Made by a program: the position numbers and the translations under genes. Of a stretch of 64,000 bases of DNA, positions 33,076 to 45,819 are shown in pieces. Position 1 is the stretch's first letter; every line of letters starts with the position of its first letter. The notes below the pieces were generated by a model. That model was not told the origin of the DNA and made no database searches. It saw only the letters and a list, made by a program, of their open reading frames with translations. Origin of the DNA: Lycorma delicatula (taxonomy: Eukaryota; Arthropoda; Insecta; Hemiptera; Fulgoridae); the NCBI RefSeq assembly GCF_047948215.1, contig NC_134455.1, positions 310,018,147 to 310,082,146 of the forward strand. The letters are read 5' to 3'.

Positions 33076-35799
33076 ATTCTATATTCTAATTATAATTATA
33101 TTCTATATTACTTAAATTAAAAATCTATTGAAAGAGAATTATGCATTTTTTTTTGTTCTTTTCTTCTAACTGTAATAATTTTATATGTTTGTTGTGATAA
33201 ACTAATTTTTTTTTTTTAATTTATCTTTATCTTTGAAGAAAGTAAGATTAGCGAAGCTGAAGCTCAGTCTTTTGCTTAAAAAATATTATTCTAGCAGTAT
33301 TTGAGAGTTATCGAGAAGTTTACGTTACGTCACATGACATAATTATTTGAGGATTTATTCTCCTACGAAAAAAACAGAAACAGTTCAACAGTTCAAGCAG
33401 AGAATTTTCTCTGTGTTTTATTTTTTTTACTTACAGAAAGTAAGCACGCAAGGTTTTGCGGTTCGAGCCAAAGCAGTATATGTAAATTATATGTTCCCAC
33501 TGGCTAATTTACGAGTTATCATCGTGTACCTGATAAGATTTCCGAGTTATACCTGATTAGATTGTAGAAAAAAATTAAAAACAGCAATCTTTTTCCATCT
33601 TAGCTCAGCCCTTCATTGATTGCATAACTATAGGTTTATTCTGTTAGATTTACCTTTTTCAGTTTTATATAGTTGTATTGTTTTGTAAATTACTGCTTAT
33701 TTTTCTTTACCTCAGCAACTGTAAAAATGAATTGTCCAAAACCGGTTAATGCATATACTCTGGCAGTTATTTCCTTATTCTATTGGAAATAGAATAACGT
33801 GGTACTCGAAAAGTAATGTAACTTAATTTGTTGATCTAGAAAGAATACTACAACGGCCATCCAATCTACATAGAAGCAATAGATATTAACTGTACTACTT
33901 CTAGTACTGAAAGGACATGCTGTAGAAAGAAAATATTGCCATTCTTTGTTGACCACTTTTATACTCTTGTACAGACTAAATTTTTGATTGTGTGTATTTA
34001 TTTCAGTTTAAAGTAATACTATTTCAGTTTTTATTTGAATTAATTATCAACAATTTAATAACCCTCGAATTTGAGTCCAACTTCAAACGGTAAAATTTAA
34101 GGAAGAATTAAAAAAATATTTTTTGTGCTGTCCGTGTGAAAAAATAAGCTGTTTTCAGAAAGTGAAAAGATATTAACTAGCATTTTTATAAAAATAATAA
34201 ATGAGGGCTGAGAAAGTGTCAGCTAAACCTTTCTGGAATGCGGGATTATATATTAATTTTTCACTTAATAATCAATCTATTTTTTCCTGTTAATTTTCTT
34301 GAATTATTGCGTGAAAATACTTTAAATATCAGAATGATATCAGGCTTTACATCATTATCACAATAATCCAATTATGAAGACGAAAAAAATCTTTTAATCT
34401 TCTGTTAGAAATTAAATTTTTAATTTTAAAAATTATCCACTAAATTATAAAAAAAAAACCTTTTACACGACAACTAGAGGAATTTTCTCAACAAAAATCG
34501 TACTATCTGATAAAATTAAGACTTCAAAATGTTTTAAAAAATATAAAAAGATACCGGTCGATTTAAGAATCACTTTCTTTTTTGAAGTCGGTTAATGAAT
34601 TGTTAGCAGTAACAAGAAGTAAACATTTCTAATCTTTATAAGATGGTAGTGCGATATAGGTCAAAAATGTTTAAAGTGTATTTATTATTTCTCATCAAAT
34701 AAAACAAAGTCTATTTAGTTTTATTTTAATTTAGCCACCCATTCATTTATTTTCACTTTTCCAGAGTAAACCTAAACATTCACTGTTGTGTCTAAAGTAG
34801 GCTAAACAAAAGTGTTACCTTTTAACTAGTTTCTAATTTAATTTATAACAATAGCCTATTGTTAACATTTATTTGTAATCCAATAAATTAAGATACGCTA
34901 GAACAAGTAAAACATTTTTCCCGAAGAACTTCTTATGAAAGAGAAAGTACTGTTTTTTTTTTCATTTTTAAAAAGGTTTTTTGTCATATTTATTATGTAT
35001 TAAAAGAAATGTTTTAAAATATTATATTTTGCAGCTTACTTTCATTATTTTATTGTAAAATATATTGCTGGCAAAAAACATTTATTAAAGTTGTGCTAAA
35101 TTATAGCTATATAGAATATACTATTTTCAATTGTAGAATTCAAAGCAGTTGTCTTTTTCGTAGTGATTTTAATAAACTTCTGTAATTTTAGTTCTTAGTT
35201 GTTTTGTCTCGATTAACCGAATGAAAAATACATTTTAAAACAAGTGCAACGTAAAATCTGCATTGGTTTTTAATTTAAAATCTGTTTTTATATAATTTGT
35301 GGCCTTTTAAATTAAATAATTTTGAAGAAGCGAAATAAATTCTAAATTCGTTTTTCAATGATTACTATCATTGTAAAGAGATTATTTCTTTAACGTACAA
35401 ATATTTTTGTTTTGAAAATATTTAACGCTGAGTCTTATTACATATTTCGTTACAACTTTCAAAGAATTGCTCTGTTAATTAGAATAAAGTAGTTGAATTA
35501 ATATTCTATTAAAGAATAATAAAATAAAGACGATTTTTTGCAGTACATAGTAGGACAAACTGATGACGGCGATATAATCATGAAAATAAAGATACTTAAA
35601 ATAAAGCATTGTTAATATTTTATAAAATATATAAAAACATGGACCGAAATATATGAAATTATGTTAAATGCAATACAAAATTTTACTTTAAAATGGAGTT
35701 TAATGGATAAAATACAAAAAGTAATAAAAACGGTATCACGCAGTTTTGAGCAAGAAGACCTGCTTTTCAGCAGATATCAATAATAAATATAAATAATAA
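33076..35799. other. AT-rich sequence with dispersed repeat traces
   Basis: A segment at about 34296-34345 (TGAATTATTGCGTGAAAATA and AATGATATCAG) resembles 26216-26262. At 34553-34600 the minus strand reads TTAACCGACTTCAAAAAAG, then TTCTTAAATCGACCGGTAT, close to a CCGACTTC-type repeat I know from insect genomes (general knowledge). A short hairpin (TTATTCTAT/ATAGAATAA) lies near 33773. No gene is seen. Confidence 0.5.
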
Positions 35800-36365
35800 A
35801 AAATATGAATTAGATTTTTAAGAAAAAATATTTATAAAAAAAATTTATCCATCAATGCCAAAATTAGTCATTATAATACAGTAATTGAACGTGCCATTCT
35901 TCATGGTATGAAAACAATTTATTTTACTAATACGGAAGATACTAAAGATAGATAGAAGAATCCTCAAAAGAATATACAGCCCTAAGAAAGACCAAAATAT
36001 TTATAAATTAAGATCAAACAAAGAAATTTATCAAAATATTAGTACACTAGAAACAGATTGTAGGAAAAGTTTAAGTTTTTTTGGATATAAGATGAAGATG
36101 AATAAATTTAAAGTGAATAAACGAATCTTTGACAAAATTTGGAAATAAGCAAACCAGTAGGATTACAAATGAAAATAGAAATGCAAAAATTCGAAGGAAA
36201 GATTTTCAAATGTGAATTTAGAAAGTTCTTGTACAATCTGAGCATACCTGTGGAACAAAAAAAGCCCAGTGGTATGAAGTGGGCTGAAGAAAAAAGTTTA
36301 AATCAGAACAGATGAAGAAAGTCTGGGAAGAAAAAGTAAGAAAACGAAAGTCAAAAAAGTTATAT
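35800..36365 (+). pseudogene. LINE fragment of the YWE-tail type (RT C-terminus)
   Basis: The plus strand reads NIYKKNLSINAKISHYNTVI, ERAILHGMKTIYFTN, RRILKRIYSPKKDQNIYKLR, SNKEIYQNIST, CRKSLSFFGYKMKMNK and finally KWAEE...RMKKVWEEKVRKRK. This matches the C-terminal half of the same family as 31541-32270. Palm and endonuclease are missing and frames shift at least twice. One stretch (about 35955-36150) remains open over some 60 codons. Confidence 0.78.
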
Positions 36366-36524
36366 TTGCGTGATATTTTGATTGTCTATTCGCAAAAAAA
36401 TAATAATTAAATACACTACAATAAAAAATAAAAATATCAGTACTTAGAAAAATATATGATTAACTCAAAAATAGATACTGCATATAAAGAAACGTTAACT
36501 TTCTAGCTTACTGCATCAAAACGA

Positions 36525-36692
36525 ACCAAGCTTCAACTTGCCTCGCTCAAATTTTTTCGACCTTAAATTGAACGTAACTCAAGAATAAGTGAATCAATCT
36601 TCGTCAAATTTTCACACGCATAACTTCAGATACACTAGTACACCTTGTCTAAATTTCAATGAAATTGATATACTAGTTTTACAGATTTTCAA
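36525..36692 (+). repeat. Dispersed repeat X, copy 1
   Basis: ACCAAGCTTCAACTTGC, CGTAACTCAAGAATAAGTG, TCTAAATTTCAATGA and TACTAGTTTTACAGATTTTC match, in order, the reverse complement of 42160-42395. This copy lacks about 50 bp present in the other. It is non-coding. Confidence 0.75.
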
Positions 36693-36712
36693 ACCACAAA
36701 ATTTTATACATA

Positions 36713-36714
<2 letters not shown>

Positions 36715-36747
<33 letters not shown>
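36715..36747. repeat. (AT)n microsatellite
   Basis: About 33 bp of perfect alternating A and T at the end of repeat X. Confidence 0.95.
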
Positions 36748-36749
<2 letters not shown>

Positions 36750-39700
36750 GGATTTAAGTAAATGATATTTTCGAACTTTTCATACCTCAAAACGTAAAAA
36801 AAATCATTTTTACCCCTACTCCCATCATGTTATCGAAACTATTTCCGTACTTTTCTTCGAAAAGTCAGTAAAGAGACAGAAAACTGAGAAATATTTTAAG
36901 CGGATGATGATTAAACTGAGATCATTATGTAGCAAAAACTCCCATCTTTTATTTACTGATTTCCTTATTAAAATCTTGGTTACTTTTGTATTTCAAAATA
37001 AACGATGCCATGAAATTTGCAACGGGACGCTGCCTCATTTTAATGTACGACTCTTACAAGAAGAACATTTTTGAATGATACTTATTTCGATAGATAAATT
37101 TATTAAGTGCTTTATCAATTTTTTGTATTTATTTTTAGTGTAATCTATTACATTTTGAAATTGTTTACCTTACCATCAAAGACAATAATCATCACTATTT
37201 TACTGATTAATAGCATTTCAGTTCCCTTCATTTTCCTTTGAACTGAAAATTTTCCTTCAATTGCTTAACACGTTTTCTCTCTTTGATATCAGATAGCAAA
37301 AAAATTCTTCCTTCTTGTATATCTTTATACTAACACACTCCTCCTTTGTTCCTTTGTAATATTCTGTTAATCATATTTATTAAATACTGCTTTATTAAAA
37401 CATCTTTTCTTAGAAATTATATATTAGACAGTTCTGAATAAAAAAGGTAATTTTTATTTAAATTTACAACAAATAAGTGTTTATAATATATTTTTTTTTA
37501 CATTTACTGTTGCTACTAATTTTTTGTAATAGAGTTGTAAAGATCATGCAATTAAATCAATATCTATTATCTTTATCTGTAGATAACTTTTTCTTGTGTG
37601 TGACCCTATTAAGATTTCCTCTACTTCCTTATCTTTTTCACCAGGTTCCTTCCTTCATTTTCTTTCCTCAATAACTCCTCATACTTCATTCTGTTCGCTC
37701 ATTTCACTTTTATTTTCCCGGAGAATATAGCTAGAAGAGCTATCTATATTGCAGGGGTGATTATGGTGATCGTGTCAAAAATGGGGTATCGGGTTTTTTG
37801 TAAATCTAAGTTTTAGGGTCTAACTAGATCACCTAGATCAAAAAAGCATATGTATATATGTACGTACGTATGTGTTGTACTGCTTTTGGCCTTACACACA
37901 GAAATGGTCCAATCAATTTTCTTCAAATTTCGCTCAAATATTTATATATATATATGGAGCAATGATCATATTACTTTTTTTTCCAAAATTTGTTAAGTGG
38001 TTGGGGGATATCACAGAAAGCCCAATTTAAATTTTTTTCAGAGGCAGATAATAATAATAATCCAAAAACCTTTTTTTTTTTCAAAAAATCAATTCCTAGC
38101 TCTTAAAATTGAAATATGTATATATATATTTTTTGTTCTTTTGCTTTATATTCCTTCGGTTTAAATATCTTTCAAAATTTTTTTGAAAATTTTTATTTCA
38201 TGTAAAAATTTTTATATCAAGAAATGTCTACAATTTTTTTTTTTATTATTATAGATCCCCTAACCTAAAATGGAGAAAGTTTTTTTGAAAATTATCTTTT
38301 TCTTATTTTAGCCTCTGTTGAAGGGAGAGTAAGATTTATAAAAAACTTTACTTAAGTAAATTTGTTAAGTTTAAACTATATATGAATATTTAAAAAAATA
38401 AGTTTTTTCTTATGTTACAATTATTTCCCCACTACAAAATAATATATATTTTTTATTTATTTATTTTATTTTGGCTCTAAATCTTTTAATTCTTTTTTTT
38501 TGTTGTATTTTTCTTGATCAATTAAAAAGCTATTGAAATTAAAGTAACTTTGGCACCTATATTATATTCCAGACCCAAAATTAGAAGCAATTTTTTCATA
38601 AAATTTGTTATATATTTTTTTTAATGTTTAAAAAAGTTCTTTTAATATATTTTTTTTTTTTTAGCCATTACTTCTTTATAAATAAATCTTCCCACAGAAT
38701 AAAGAAGCCTTGAAAATCAAAACCTTTTTGAATTTTGATGCTTGAATTTTATTTTAGTAACAATATCTTGAGCGACATAGCCATGCAATACATTGCCAAT
38801 TTATTTAATTATTATATTTAAAACATAAAATATCATTATATTATAAATCTCATAAAAATGTAATAAGAATTAAGTTTTGTTGGACGATTTGTTTTTCTTT
38901 TGATGTTTAACTGCTGTTTATATGTTCCTCTGAACAAATAAATTAACATCGTGATAAATGTAATTTTAAACGCATGAAAACGCAGATATCAGGAAAAGTA
39001 TTTTCATACTACTATATGCTAACGTATTTACACATTTTTGTGTTTCTATCCGTAGTTACTTTTTATGACATTTTTTTAAATATTTAGTTAATACGACCGA
39101 ATCCACATCAAAGTCGTATTTCAGGTTTCCAGTTTACTCCAAATTAAACTCTGTTTTAAGATATATTTACCACCGAATTTTTTCCTTAAGATGAGTAGTT
39201 AATTTTTATGCAAGAAATCAACAAATAAAAACGTAAGTATGTTGATATATTTTAAGTGTAACAGTATTTATTACCAAATTAAACTGAAATATTATTCTAA
39301 GACGTCCTTTAAAATTAAAATGAATGGTAGACGTTGATTAAACAGATATAAACATTACAAGTTGATCGTTTATTTGTTTTAAACATTATCTATACAATCG
39401 CTATCCAGTATTACTACCTCAATTAATGTTAAAGATTTTTATTGCCGACAAAAACTGACATTTTTTTTTAAATTTTATTACTTCTTGTTTTCTTCTTATA
39501 GTTAATTTTGTAAAAAATTAATATTTTTATCGGTGTACTACTGGACTTTAGGTTACCTCATTATTTTATCAAGTAAATATTAATATTTTTGTTAATTTAA
39601 AAAAATGTTTTTGTTCATTTGTAACAATCAGCACTGAAATGTATAATAATATTTCTATTAAAATTTAACACTCGTAAACTAAAGAGAATTTTGCTGTTTT

Positions 39701-40918
39701 GTTGGTAATATGCCATATCACTTAAAATTCTAACTTTATTCAACAACTAAACTGCAACAGCATATTAATAAAAATTTATTAAATTTTTCTACATAAATAA
39801 CATCTATGAGAAATTTTAGAATCCTCACCAACGGTAATCTATTAAATTATAACATTAAAAACGACTAGCTGTAACTTTTTATTTATTTATAAAAAGCTAC
39901 GTAAAATTTTTAAACTATGACTATAATTGCATAAAAACAATTCCGTATAAATGAATCAAGATTAATAAAAAAGAAAAATTTTAATAATCTACCATGATTG
40001 TTAATTTAAATTCTTTTAATAATTCTCGTAAATTATAATTAAGAAAAAGTATTAAAATGTAAAAATTAAGTTAAAAGGCAAAGTTATTAAAAGTACATTT
40101 TAAGTACCTTTGTTATTAATTTAACTTACAATGGAACTGTCGAATAATATGACGCTTTGGTTCAACACCTCGGATAGGTTTAATTATTCTAAATACTTTA
40201 TTATTCGCTGCTTCAATCAAATAAATGTCTTTATTTCATTTATAATATAAATTATTTTTATTAGACTTTGAACTTGTAATTCATGTATAACATTATTATA
40301 TCGATTAATTAAACATTCGTAACAAACACTAGTTGAGTCTTTGGAGGATGAAACTAGACTGACTAAATATAGGGCATTAGACCAATTCAGTTAATAATAG
40401 TAATAAAAAAGTGAGAATTTATAAAGAGTAAGAAAAATAGGGAAAATTTTTATTTTAAAATTCTTAAGTCCTCCATTAATAAAATTTAAAGGTTTCATTT
40501 GCTCCTTTTAATATAAAAGGTTTATATAAAAGGTTTCATATAAATGAAACCTGAGTCTTAACAGGAAATATTATGATAAAATAGAGAACCGCAATAAGTT
40601 CCTAGTTCTTTTATTTTTTCATGATTACACCCTTACTGCATTTTCGGGAAGTTCCTTTAAAAACGTTTATGCATTAATTATTGCATTGTCTTATTAACGT
40701 TATTCATTGATATTTTTGAAATATATGCATATAATCTGGGCATTGTGGAGATCTCCGGTTAAACATAATAATGAATAAAAAAATGTTCTTCGAAGAATAA
40801 GAACGTGATAGGAAACTTTAACCAAACCAGAAAAGAAAACAGACCACTTTGGTCATTTTTTTAGGCCTAGTAATGTTCTGTTATTAATACCATGTAAAGT
40901 CATGTAATCTGTTTGATT
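36748..40918. other. AT-rich sequence, one possible repeat
   Basis: From about 37735 to 38010 the sequence has the look of a dispersed repeat (GTACGTACGTATGTGTTGTAC, then GGTCCAATCAATTTTCTTC), but I found no second copy here. Around 40488-40550 the word GGTTTCAT appears three times, once inverted around an ATAA loop. The remainder is A/T-rich without coding motifs. Confidence 0.5.
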
Positions 40919-41345
40919 TATGCAGAAAATAAATCTGCTGTTATTGAAGTTAAATTTAGCAACTACAAAGAAATATTTGTTAATTTCTGTATGGAGTGTG
41001 GTCTTTTATGAAAGTGAAATATTAACAATAAAGAATTTGTTTGCCTTGAAAATAAAGACAAAGAGGCTTTTTAAACGTGGTATTACAAGAGAATGCTGGA
41101 AATTAGCGGAGTTGTTAGAATACAAATTAACGTGGGTTTAAGATAAATTAAAAAAGAGAATTTCTTTTGCGGAATTTTATAAAAAGACGGGTACATTTGA
41201 TTGATGATATATTTAAGCGTACAGGATTAATGAATTTGATTCGAGAAGGATGTGTTGAGTATAAAACATTACGAGAAAGACAAAGATATATGGCACAAAT
41301 CATTGGAGATGTACTATGTGGATATGCATCGAATTAAAGAGATTT
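40919..41345 (+). pseudogene. Very old LINE fragment, related to the RHPG/ASNQ type
   Basis: Plus-strand frames give KYLLISVWSVVFYESEILTI, matching the KVYVxSVALFGSETWT block at 32.8 kb. Later come IDDIFKRTGLMNLIREGCVE, matching IGHILRHPGIVTLILEGQVE, and an LKRFELINKEID ending. Identity is low and the frame changes at about 41140. Only the C-terminal part remains. The assignment rests on the order of two matching blocks, so it is less certain than the 32.4-kb fragment. Confidence 0.6.
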
Positions 41346-41552
41346 GAACTGATTAACAAAGAAATAGACAATTAAATCAGACCAATCTAAACACGCTATT
41401 TTCTTAAACGTGTTTTTAACAAATATGAATTTGTTTCATTAATTTTCAATGACGTTTGAATTTTGCATGGCTTCATTTCGTAATAGATGTTGAATAAAAA
41501 AAGGGAGCGATTTAAATTAAAATAAATGTTTAATAAACAGGACTAGAGCTGT

Positions 41553-41564
41553 GGATTAACAGTA
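41553..41564. repeat. Candidate left TSD of 3'-UTR insertion
   Basis: GGATTAACAGTA matches GGATAAACAGTA at 41980-41991 at 11 of 12 positions. Confidence 0.55.
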
Positions 41565-41979
41565 TTTTGTTGTTGTTTTTTCATCTTACCCCTGGGCCGG
41601 ACATACAACTAAGTAAAGTTCAGCCCAAAAAAGTGTCCTTTTACTTTAACAGAGCCTCTCCACCCACCGACAGTAAATCCGGCACGGTAATTTGGCTCCC
41701 CGGTCGGATCTTTTTTTTATCTTTATTTTGCCTGCTTATAATCCCCGGAAGGGGGTTGGTTATAAGGACCGACTATGTCGTTCTCCCCTCCCCAAAGACC
41801 GGGTCTCGGTCTTAACAATTGTCTGCCTCTAATCGCCACACAAAGTGACCGGGCCCAACTATGTCGTTTCCGGGCCCTGCACGATGGTCGGGTCTCTGTC
41901 TTAATTTTGCCCCTGACCTACGTTATTTTTAGCGTAGGTCTAAGCGTAGACCTACTACCGTAGGTCTACTTTTAGCGTA
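41565..41979 (-). mobile_element. Short insertion of R1-type 3' UTR, antisense
   Basis: A 415-bp GC-rich island. On the minus strand its end reads GTCCGGCCCAGGGG, the same 14 bases found near the 3' end of R1-A (about 13106), followed by an A-rich tail (ATGAAAAAACAACAACAAAA). Near-perfect 12-bp duplications flank it. It therefore looks like a 5'-truncated LINE copy made only of 3' UTR, or a SINE using that tail. An apparent reading frame at 41567-41815 has no family resemblance. At its 5' side two small hairpins based on GTAGACCTAC/GTAGGTCTAC and GACCTACG/CGTAGGTC are packed in 55 bp. Confidence 0.65.
41915..41979. repeat. Cluster of CCTACG/CGTAGG hairpins
   Basis: GACCTACG (41915-41922) pairs with CGTAGGTC (41933-41940). 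GTAGACCTAC (41946-41955) pairs with GTAGGTCTAC (41960-41969) around TACC. TTTTTAGCGTAGG-like words occur twice. The pairing words can also cross-pair. Confidence 0.7.
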
Positions 41980-42159
41980 GGATAAACAGTAGTTAATAAT
42001 TACTATTGTTCCAGTAAGTATGGTAATATAAATAACAAAGCTTTTTTTAACCACATATTAAATTACGAGTATAAACAAAAAATACTAAATTGAAGAAATT
42101 TCTGATGTTTTTTGGAATGAAAACTCTACTGTTGCGAGTTCTACTTGCTACTGGAAGTG

Positions 42160-42395
42160 TATACGAAAATCTCCAAAACTAGTAGATCGTTGAAATTTAG
42201 ATATGCTGAAGTAGTGTATTTGAAATTGTGCATATGAAAATGTGATCAAGATGGGTTGAATCTTTCTTGAGTTACGCTCCATTTAAGGCCGACAACAGAC
42301 AAGATAACCTCAATTTGAGGTTATGTTGACTATGTAATGCAATTTTTTATACGCGCTTCTACAGTAAGTGGTGAGTAAGTTGAAGCTTGGTGCTC
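42160..42395 (-). repeat. Dispersed repeat X, copy 2
   Basis: Its reverse complement matches 36525-36692 in order (ACCAAGCTTCAACTTACTC, CGTAACTCAAGAAAGATTC, CATATCTAAATTTCAACG, ACTAGTTTTGGAGATTTTC) and contains an extra ~50 bp with a small AACCTCAA/TTGAGGTT hairpin. Confidence 0.75.
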
Positions 42396-43611
42396 ATTAA
42401 TCAAATCCATGTAGTACTCTGAAAATCAGTGCGTTTCTAATTGCGAAATAGTGAGGGCGCCGGAAACAAACGGTATTCTTGCGCAGAACTGCCCAAGAGT
42501 TTTTTGTTTTAAAATTTTGAATAAAATAATTTTTAATAGAAAGTATCTTTTAAATCTGTCAGGTTCAAATAGAAAATAAAAATATCTAACCATATAATAG
42601 ATAAAATAATTTGAGGGTGACGAAAAATGGGTGTATGGATATTTCAATCTATTACATCAATTCGGCGTAAATGGCAAGGGATTTTTGTTTATTAATCTCT
42701 CTGTATTTTAATCAATTATTTTTCGTTAATTGATGTATTTTAATCAATTATTTCTAAATTTTCTCCAATTTACTTTCGATGAATAAACTATGTTTTAACC
42801 ATCTGAAAAGTACGATTTCTTCAGGTAAATATCATTCAAAAGAAAAAAATGTTTAATAAGTTACAGTAAAAGTTGCTGTAAAAGTAATGACAAGTCTTTT
42901 TTTAAAAAATTAAACAAAACTAGGTTAAATCAAATTAAATGAAAGTGAAATAAAAATGTTATAAAAATTGTACTGTTTAATTTTATTCAATAGTACATCT
43001 TATTCTTGGTATAAATAACAAAACGTTATTAATTAATTTAATAATTATGTAATGTCTATGAGAAGTATAACCTATCTCAAATAAATAAATTTGTTTATAT
43101 CGTTATATCATTGGCGATAAATTAAAAAGTAAATAACAGTATACTTATTCATTTACTTATCAGATTAGTTTGCTTAAAAACAATTAATTAATAGAAAGAA
43201 TGATTTTTCATTCATAAAAATTCAGATCAGTTTCAAAGTAAACGATTTTTTCGTTTCAATTTATTTTATCTTACGCACTTTTTTTAATATACGGATAATT
43301 AGTGTTTAAACAACAAAATTCAAAATGTAATTCTTAACGTTCAGAATCCTGCTGATAACAAAGAATAATTAGGAAAATTTTAAATATATATTATATATTT
43401 CTGAACCAATTAATTAAGATTTATTAGTTTCAGTTCATATATCAAAACAGCCTGTGTGTGAAATTTTAATTTAGTTCGAAAAGCTACAAAAATAAATTAA
43501 CATCAAGTCTGACGATTTACACACACACAAGAACTTAAACTGCAGGAATTCAGAACCATTTTCTCAGAAAATTTATGAAACACTTTTAGATATAAAAAAA
43601 AGGTGATACTG
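42396..43611. other. AT-rich sequence, nothing recognised
   Basis: No coding motif or element border supported. Confidence 0.6.
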
Positions 43612-44070
43612 ATTGGGGATCCAAGTCATTTCGGCATTTGAGTTAACGAACAGGCTAATGAAGTGGCTAAGAAAGCTTCTTTAAACGGTTTTCAAGTGGA
43701 TTTGGAAAATCAGAACTGTTTTATAAGGGAAACTCGTAATAAACTAAATACACAGTAGGACAAATTTTTGTTGTTAAGTTTACCCATGGGGCCTACAAGG
43801 AATTAGGGAAAATGTATTTGAATTTTCACGACGAGATTGAATCATTCTAACGCAACTAAGGATTGGGAGCAGTAGATTCACCCATGCCCATCTGGTTGGC
43901 TCTCTTCGATCTTACTGTGAGATATGTAATGTACAATGGACTATAAACCATTTCCAAAATTCACAGAAAACCGTCAGAAATTAAACTTAAGTCAAACAAT
44001 GAAAAATATTCATAGTCGAAAGGATGACATCAAAACGATGTTGAATTTTTTATATGATAATAAAATGAGG
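43612..44070 (+). pseudogene. LINE C-terminus with RNase H-like end and zinc-knuckle tail
   Basis: Plus-strand frames read GDPSHFGI, VNEQANEVAKKASLNGF, the WxPSHxGIxGNExAD-type block that ends RNase H domains of I-like LINEs. Then KFTHGAYKELGKM-type sequence, ILTQLRIGSSRFTHAHLVGS, SYCEICNVQWTINHF (C-x2-C...H) and a C-terminal LNFLYDNKM. These are the blocks after the RT in RNase H-bearing LINEs. The RT and the rest of RNase H are missing. It is a family distinct from the Jockey, R1 and RTE-like fragments elsewhere. Several stops are present. Confidence 0.75.
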
Positions 44071-45079
44071 AGATAATAATAATGTATACAGATTTTATTA
44101 ATGCGTGACGGGTCAATGTAAAATACTGCTTAAGCAGTGGTAGTTTTCGAATGTTCAATTATTAGCCTAATGTTTAATATTCAATTTTTATTTAATATTC
44201 AATTTTTATTTAATTGTAAATTTTTAATTTATTTAAAAAAAATTAAATATTTTTTTAAATTTTATTTAATTTAAATTTTTAATTTTAGTTATTTGCAAAT
44301 AATTTTCTGTAACTCTTAAATAGTTAATGATTGTAATCGTTGATGCGACTATAAATAAAAAAACGAAAAAATAATTCAAAATGAAACCAAATTTAAAAAA
44401 AAGAAAAAAATAATTTGCAAATTAAAATATGACCTTTAAAATTATTTTAGACGTTTATAAGAACAAACAAAAAATTGGTTTTTCCGGGAATTAAAATGGT
44501 GTTACATAAATGTTATTGTGGAAAATAATTACCTTTATATCTTATTTAGTATCCTGAATAGGAATACAGAATAATAGGTAATTAAGACGTAAACTACTAT
44601 CCGATTACATTCTATGTGAGGTCAAATTTAAGGATAAATATCTCGGAAATGAACTGTCAGATATGTTTAAAAGTATAAATAAAGATTTAACTTGTTCAAT
44701 TTTACGATTTGTGCGGTCAATAAAAGTTTTTTCAGTACTTTTTTCTTATAAATCTAACACAATATATAGAAATCAAAGTATCGTAATTAATTCAATGTTA
44801 AAAATGAAATATTGATGTGAAATTTTGATCAGAAAAATGTTAAAACTGATTTATTTTTATGTGGTTAAAAAGGAGATCAAGATGACAAATTATTTTTTAA
44901 GTTTAAAAGTACTGATCAGTAAAATTACGAATAGAAGTTTTTTTTTAGCATATTCACTTGTTAAAGAAACGCACACATATACTTCAGATCGATCATTTTT
45001 AGTACAATCCTTTTTGTACTGATAATTATCAACGGAAGTTTCTTTATTATTAAAAATAAACTATTCTTCATAACATAAT
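44071..45079. other. AT-rich, low-complexity sequence
   Basis: Contains a duplicated AATATTCAATTTTTATTT unit near 44179 and 44199, and long T/A runs. No gene is seen. Confidence 0.6.
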
Positions 45080-45127
45080 GCAATGCATTAGAACATACAC
45101 ATATGTGTGTATGTTCTAATGCATTGC
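45080..45127. repeat. Perfect hairpin, 22-bp arms, 4-nt loop
   Basis: GCAATGCATTAGAACATACACA, loop TATG, then the exact reverse complement. All 22 pairs match. No other copy is present in the window. Confidence 0.95.
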
Positions 45128-45819
45128 GGCGTTATACAGTAAAAACTTATTGTTTTTATTGCATGACCATTATAATATTTACTACATTCGTTTGGATAAA
45201 TTCCAAAGGAGAAATTGTAATAGTTTGTTTCAATATAGAAATTTTTATTTCTACAATCTACAAATTTTATATTTTCATTCATAATTTTACATTATATTTC
45301 ATAATCAACGACAAAAGGTAACACAGTATACATTTTACGGGAATACCTTGTAATCTTATCGAGAAAATTCAGATTGTATTAATGTTTAATAACTTCTTTA
45401 ATTAATTTCTCAAATCAGGTAGAGGTATTCTACTCCATTCAAACTCGTAAAGTGATTTCCAATCTGTTCAGTTATAGGACAATGGAAGAATTTTTAATAA
45501 ATGAAAAAAAAAATTACTTCTTTCATTGCATTTTATTTCATTAATTATATTTTCTTAGAAAGTTTTTCGTCTTTAACTAGTTTTATACATTATTATTTCA
45601 AGGTATTTTACTCGTATTTATTCTGGCATAGAAAACATTGTAATTTGATACTTAACAGTGGTTTAAGGTTTGAATATTCTACAAAGCGTTTTATTAATAA
45701 ATTCAAATAATTCCATGTTAGTTACAAATACAAACAAATAGGTGTGTGTACAATTGTGTTATTACAATTTCAAATTGGATACCATACGATTCATTATCCT
45801 TAATAGAAGAAACCAAGCG
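45128..45819. other. AT-rich sequence, nothing recognised
   Basis: Short open frames exist on both strands but show no conserved motif. Confidence 0.6.

Noticed and set aside
41567..41815. 82-codon frame in a GC-rich island
   Set aside because: The island is an antisense LINE 3' UTR with TSDs; the frame matches no protein family I know.
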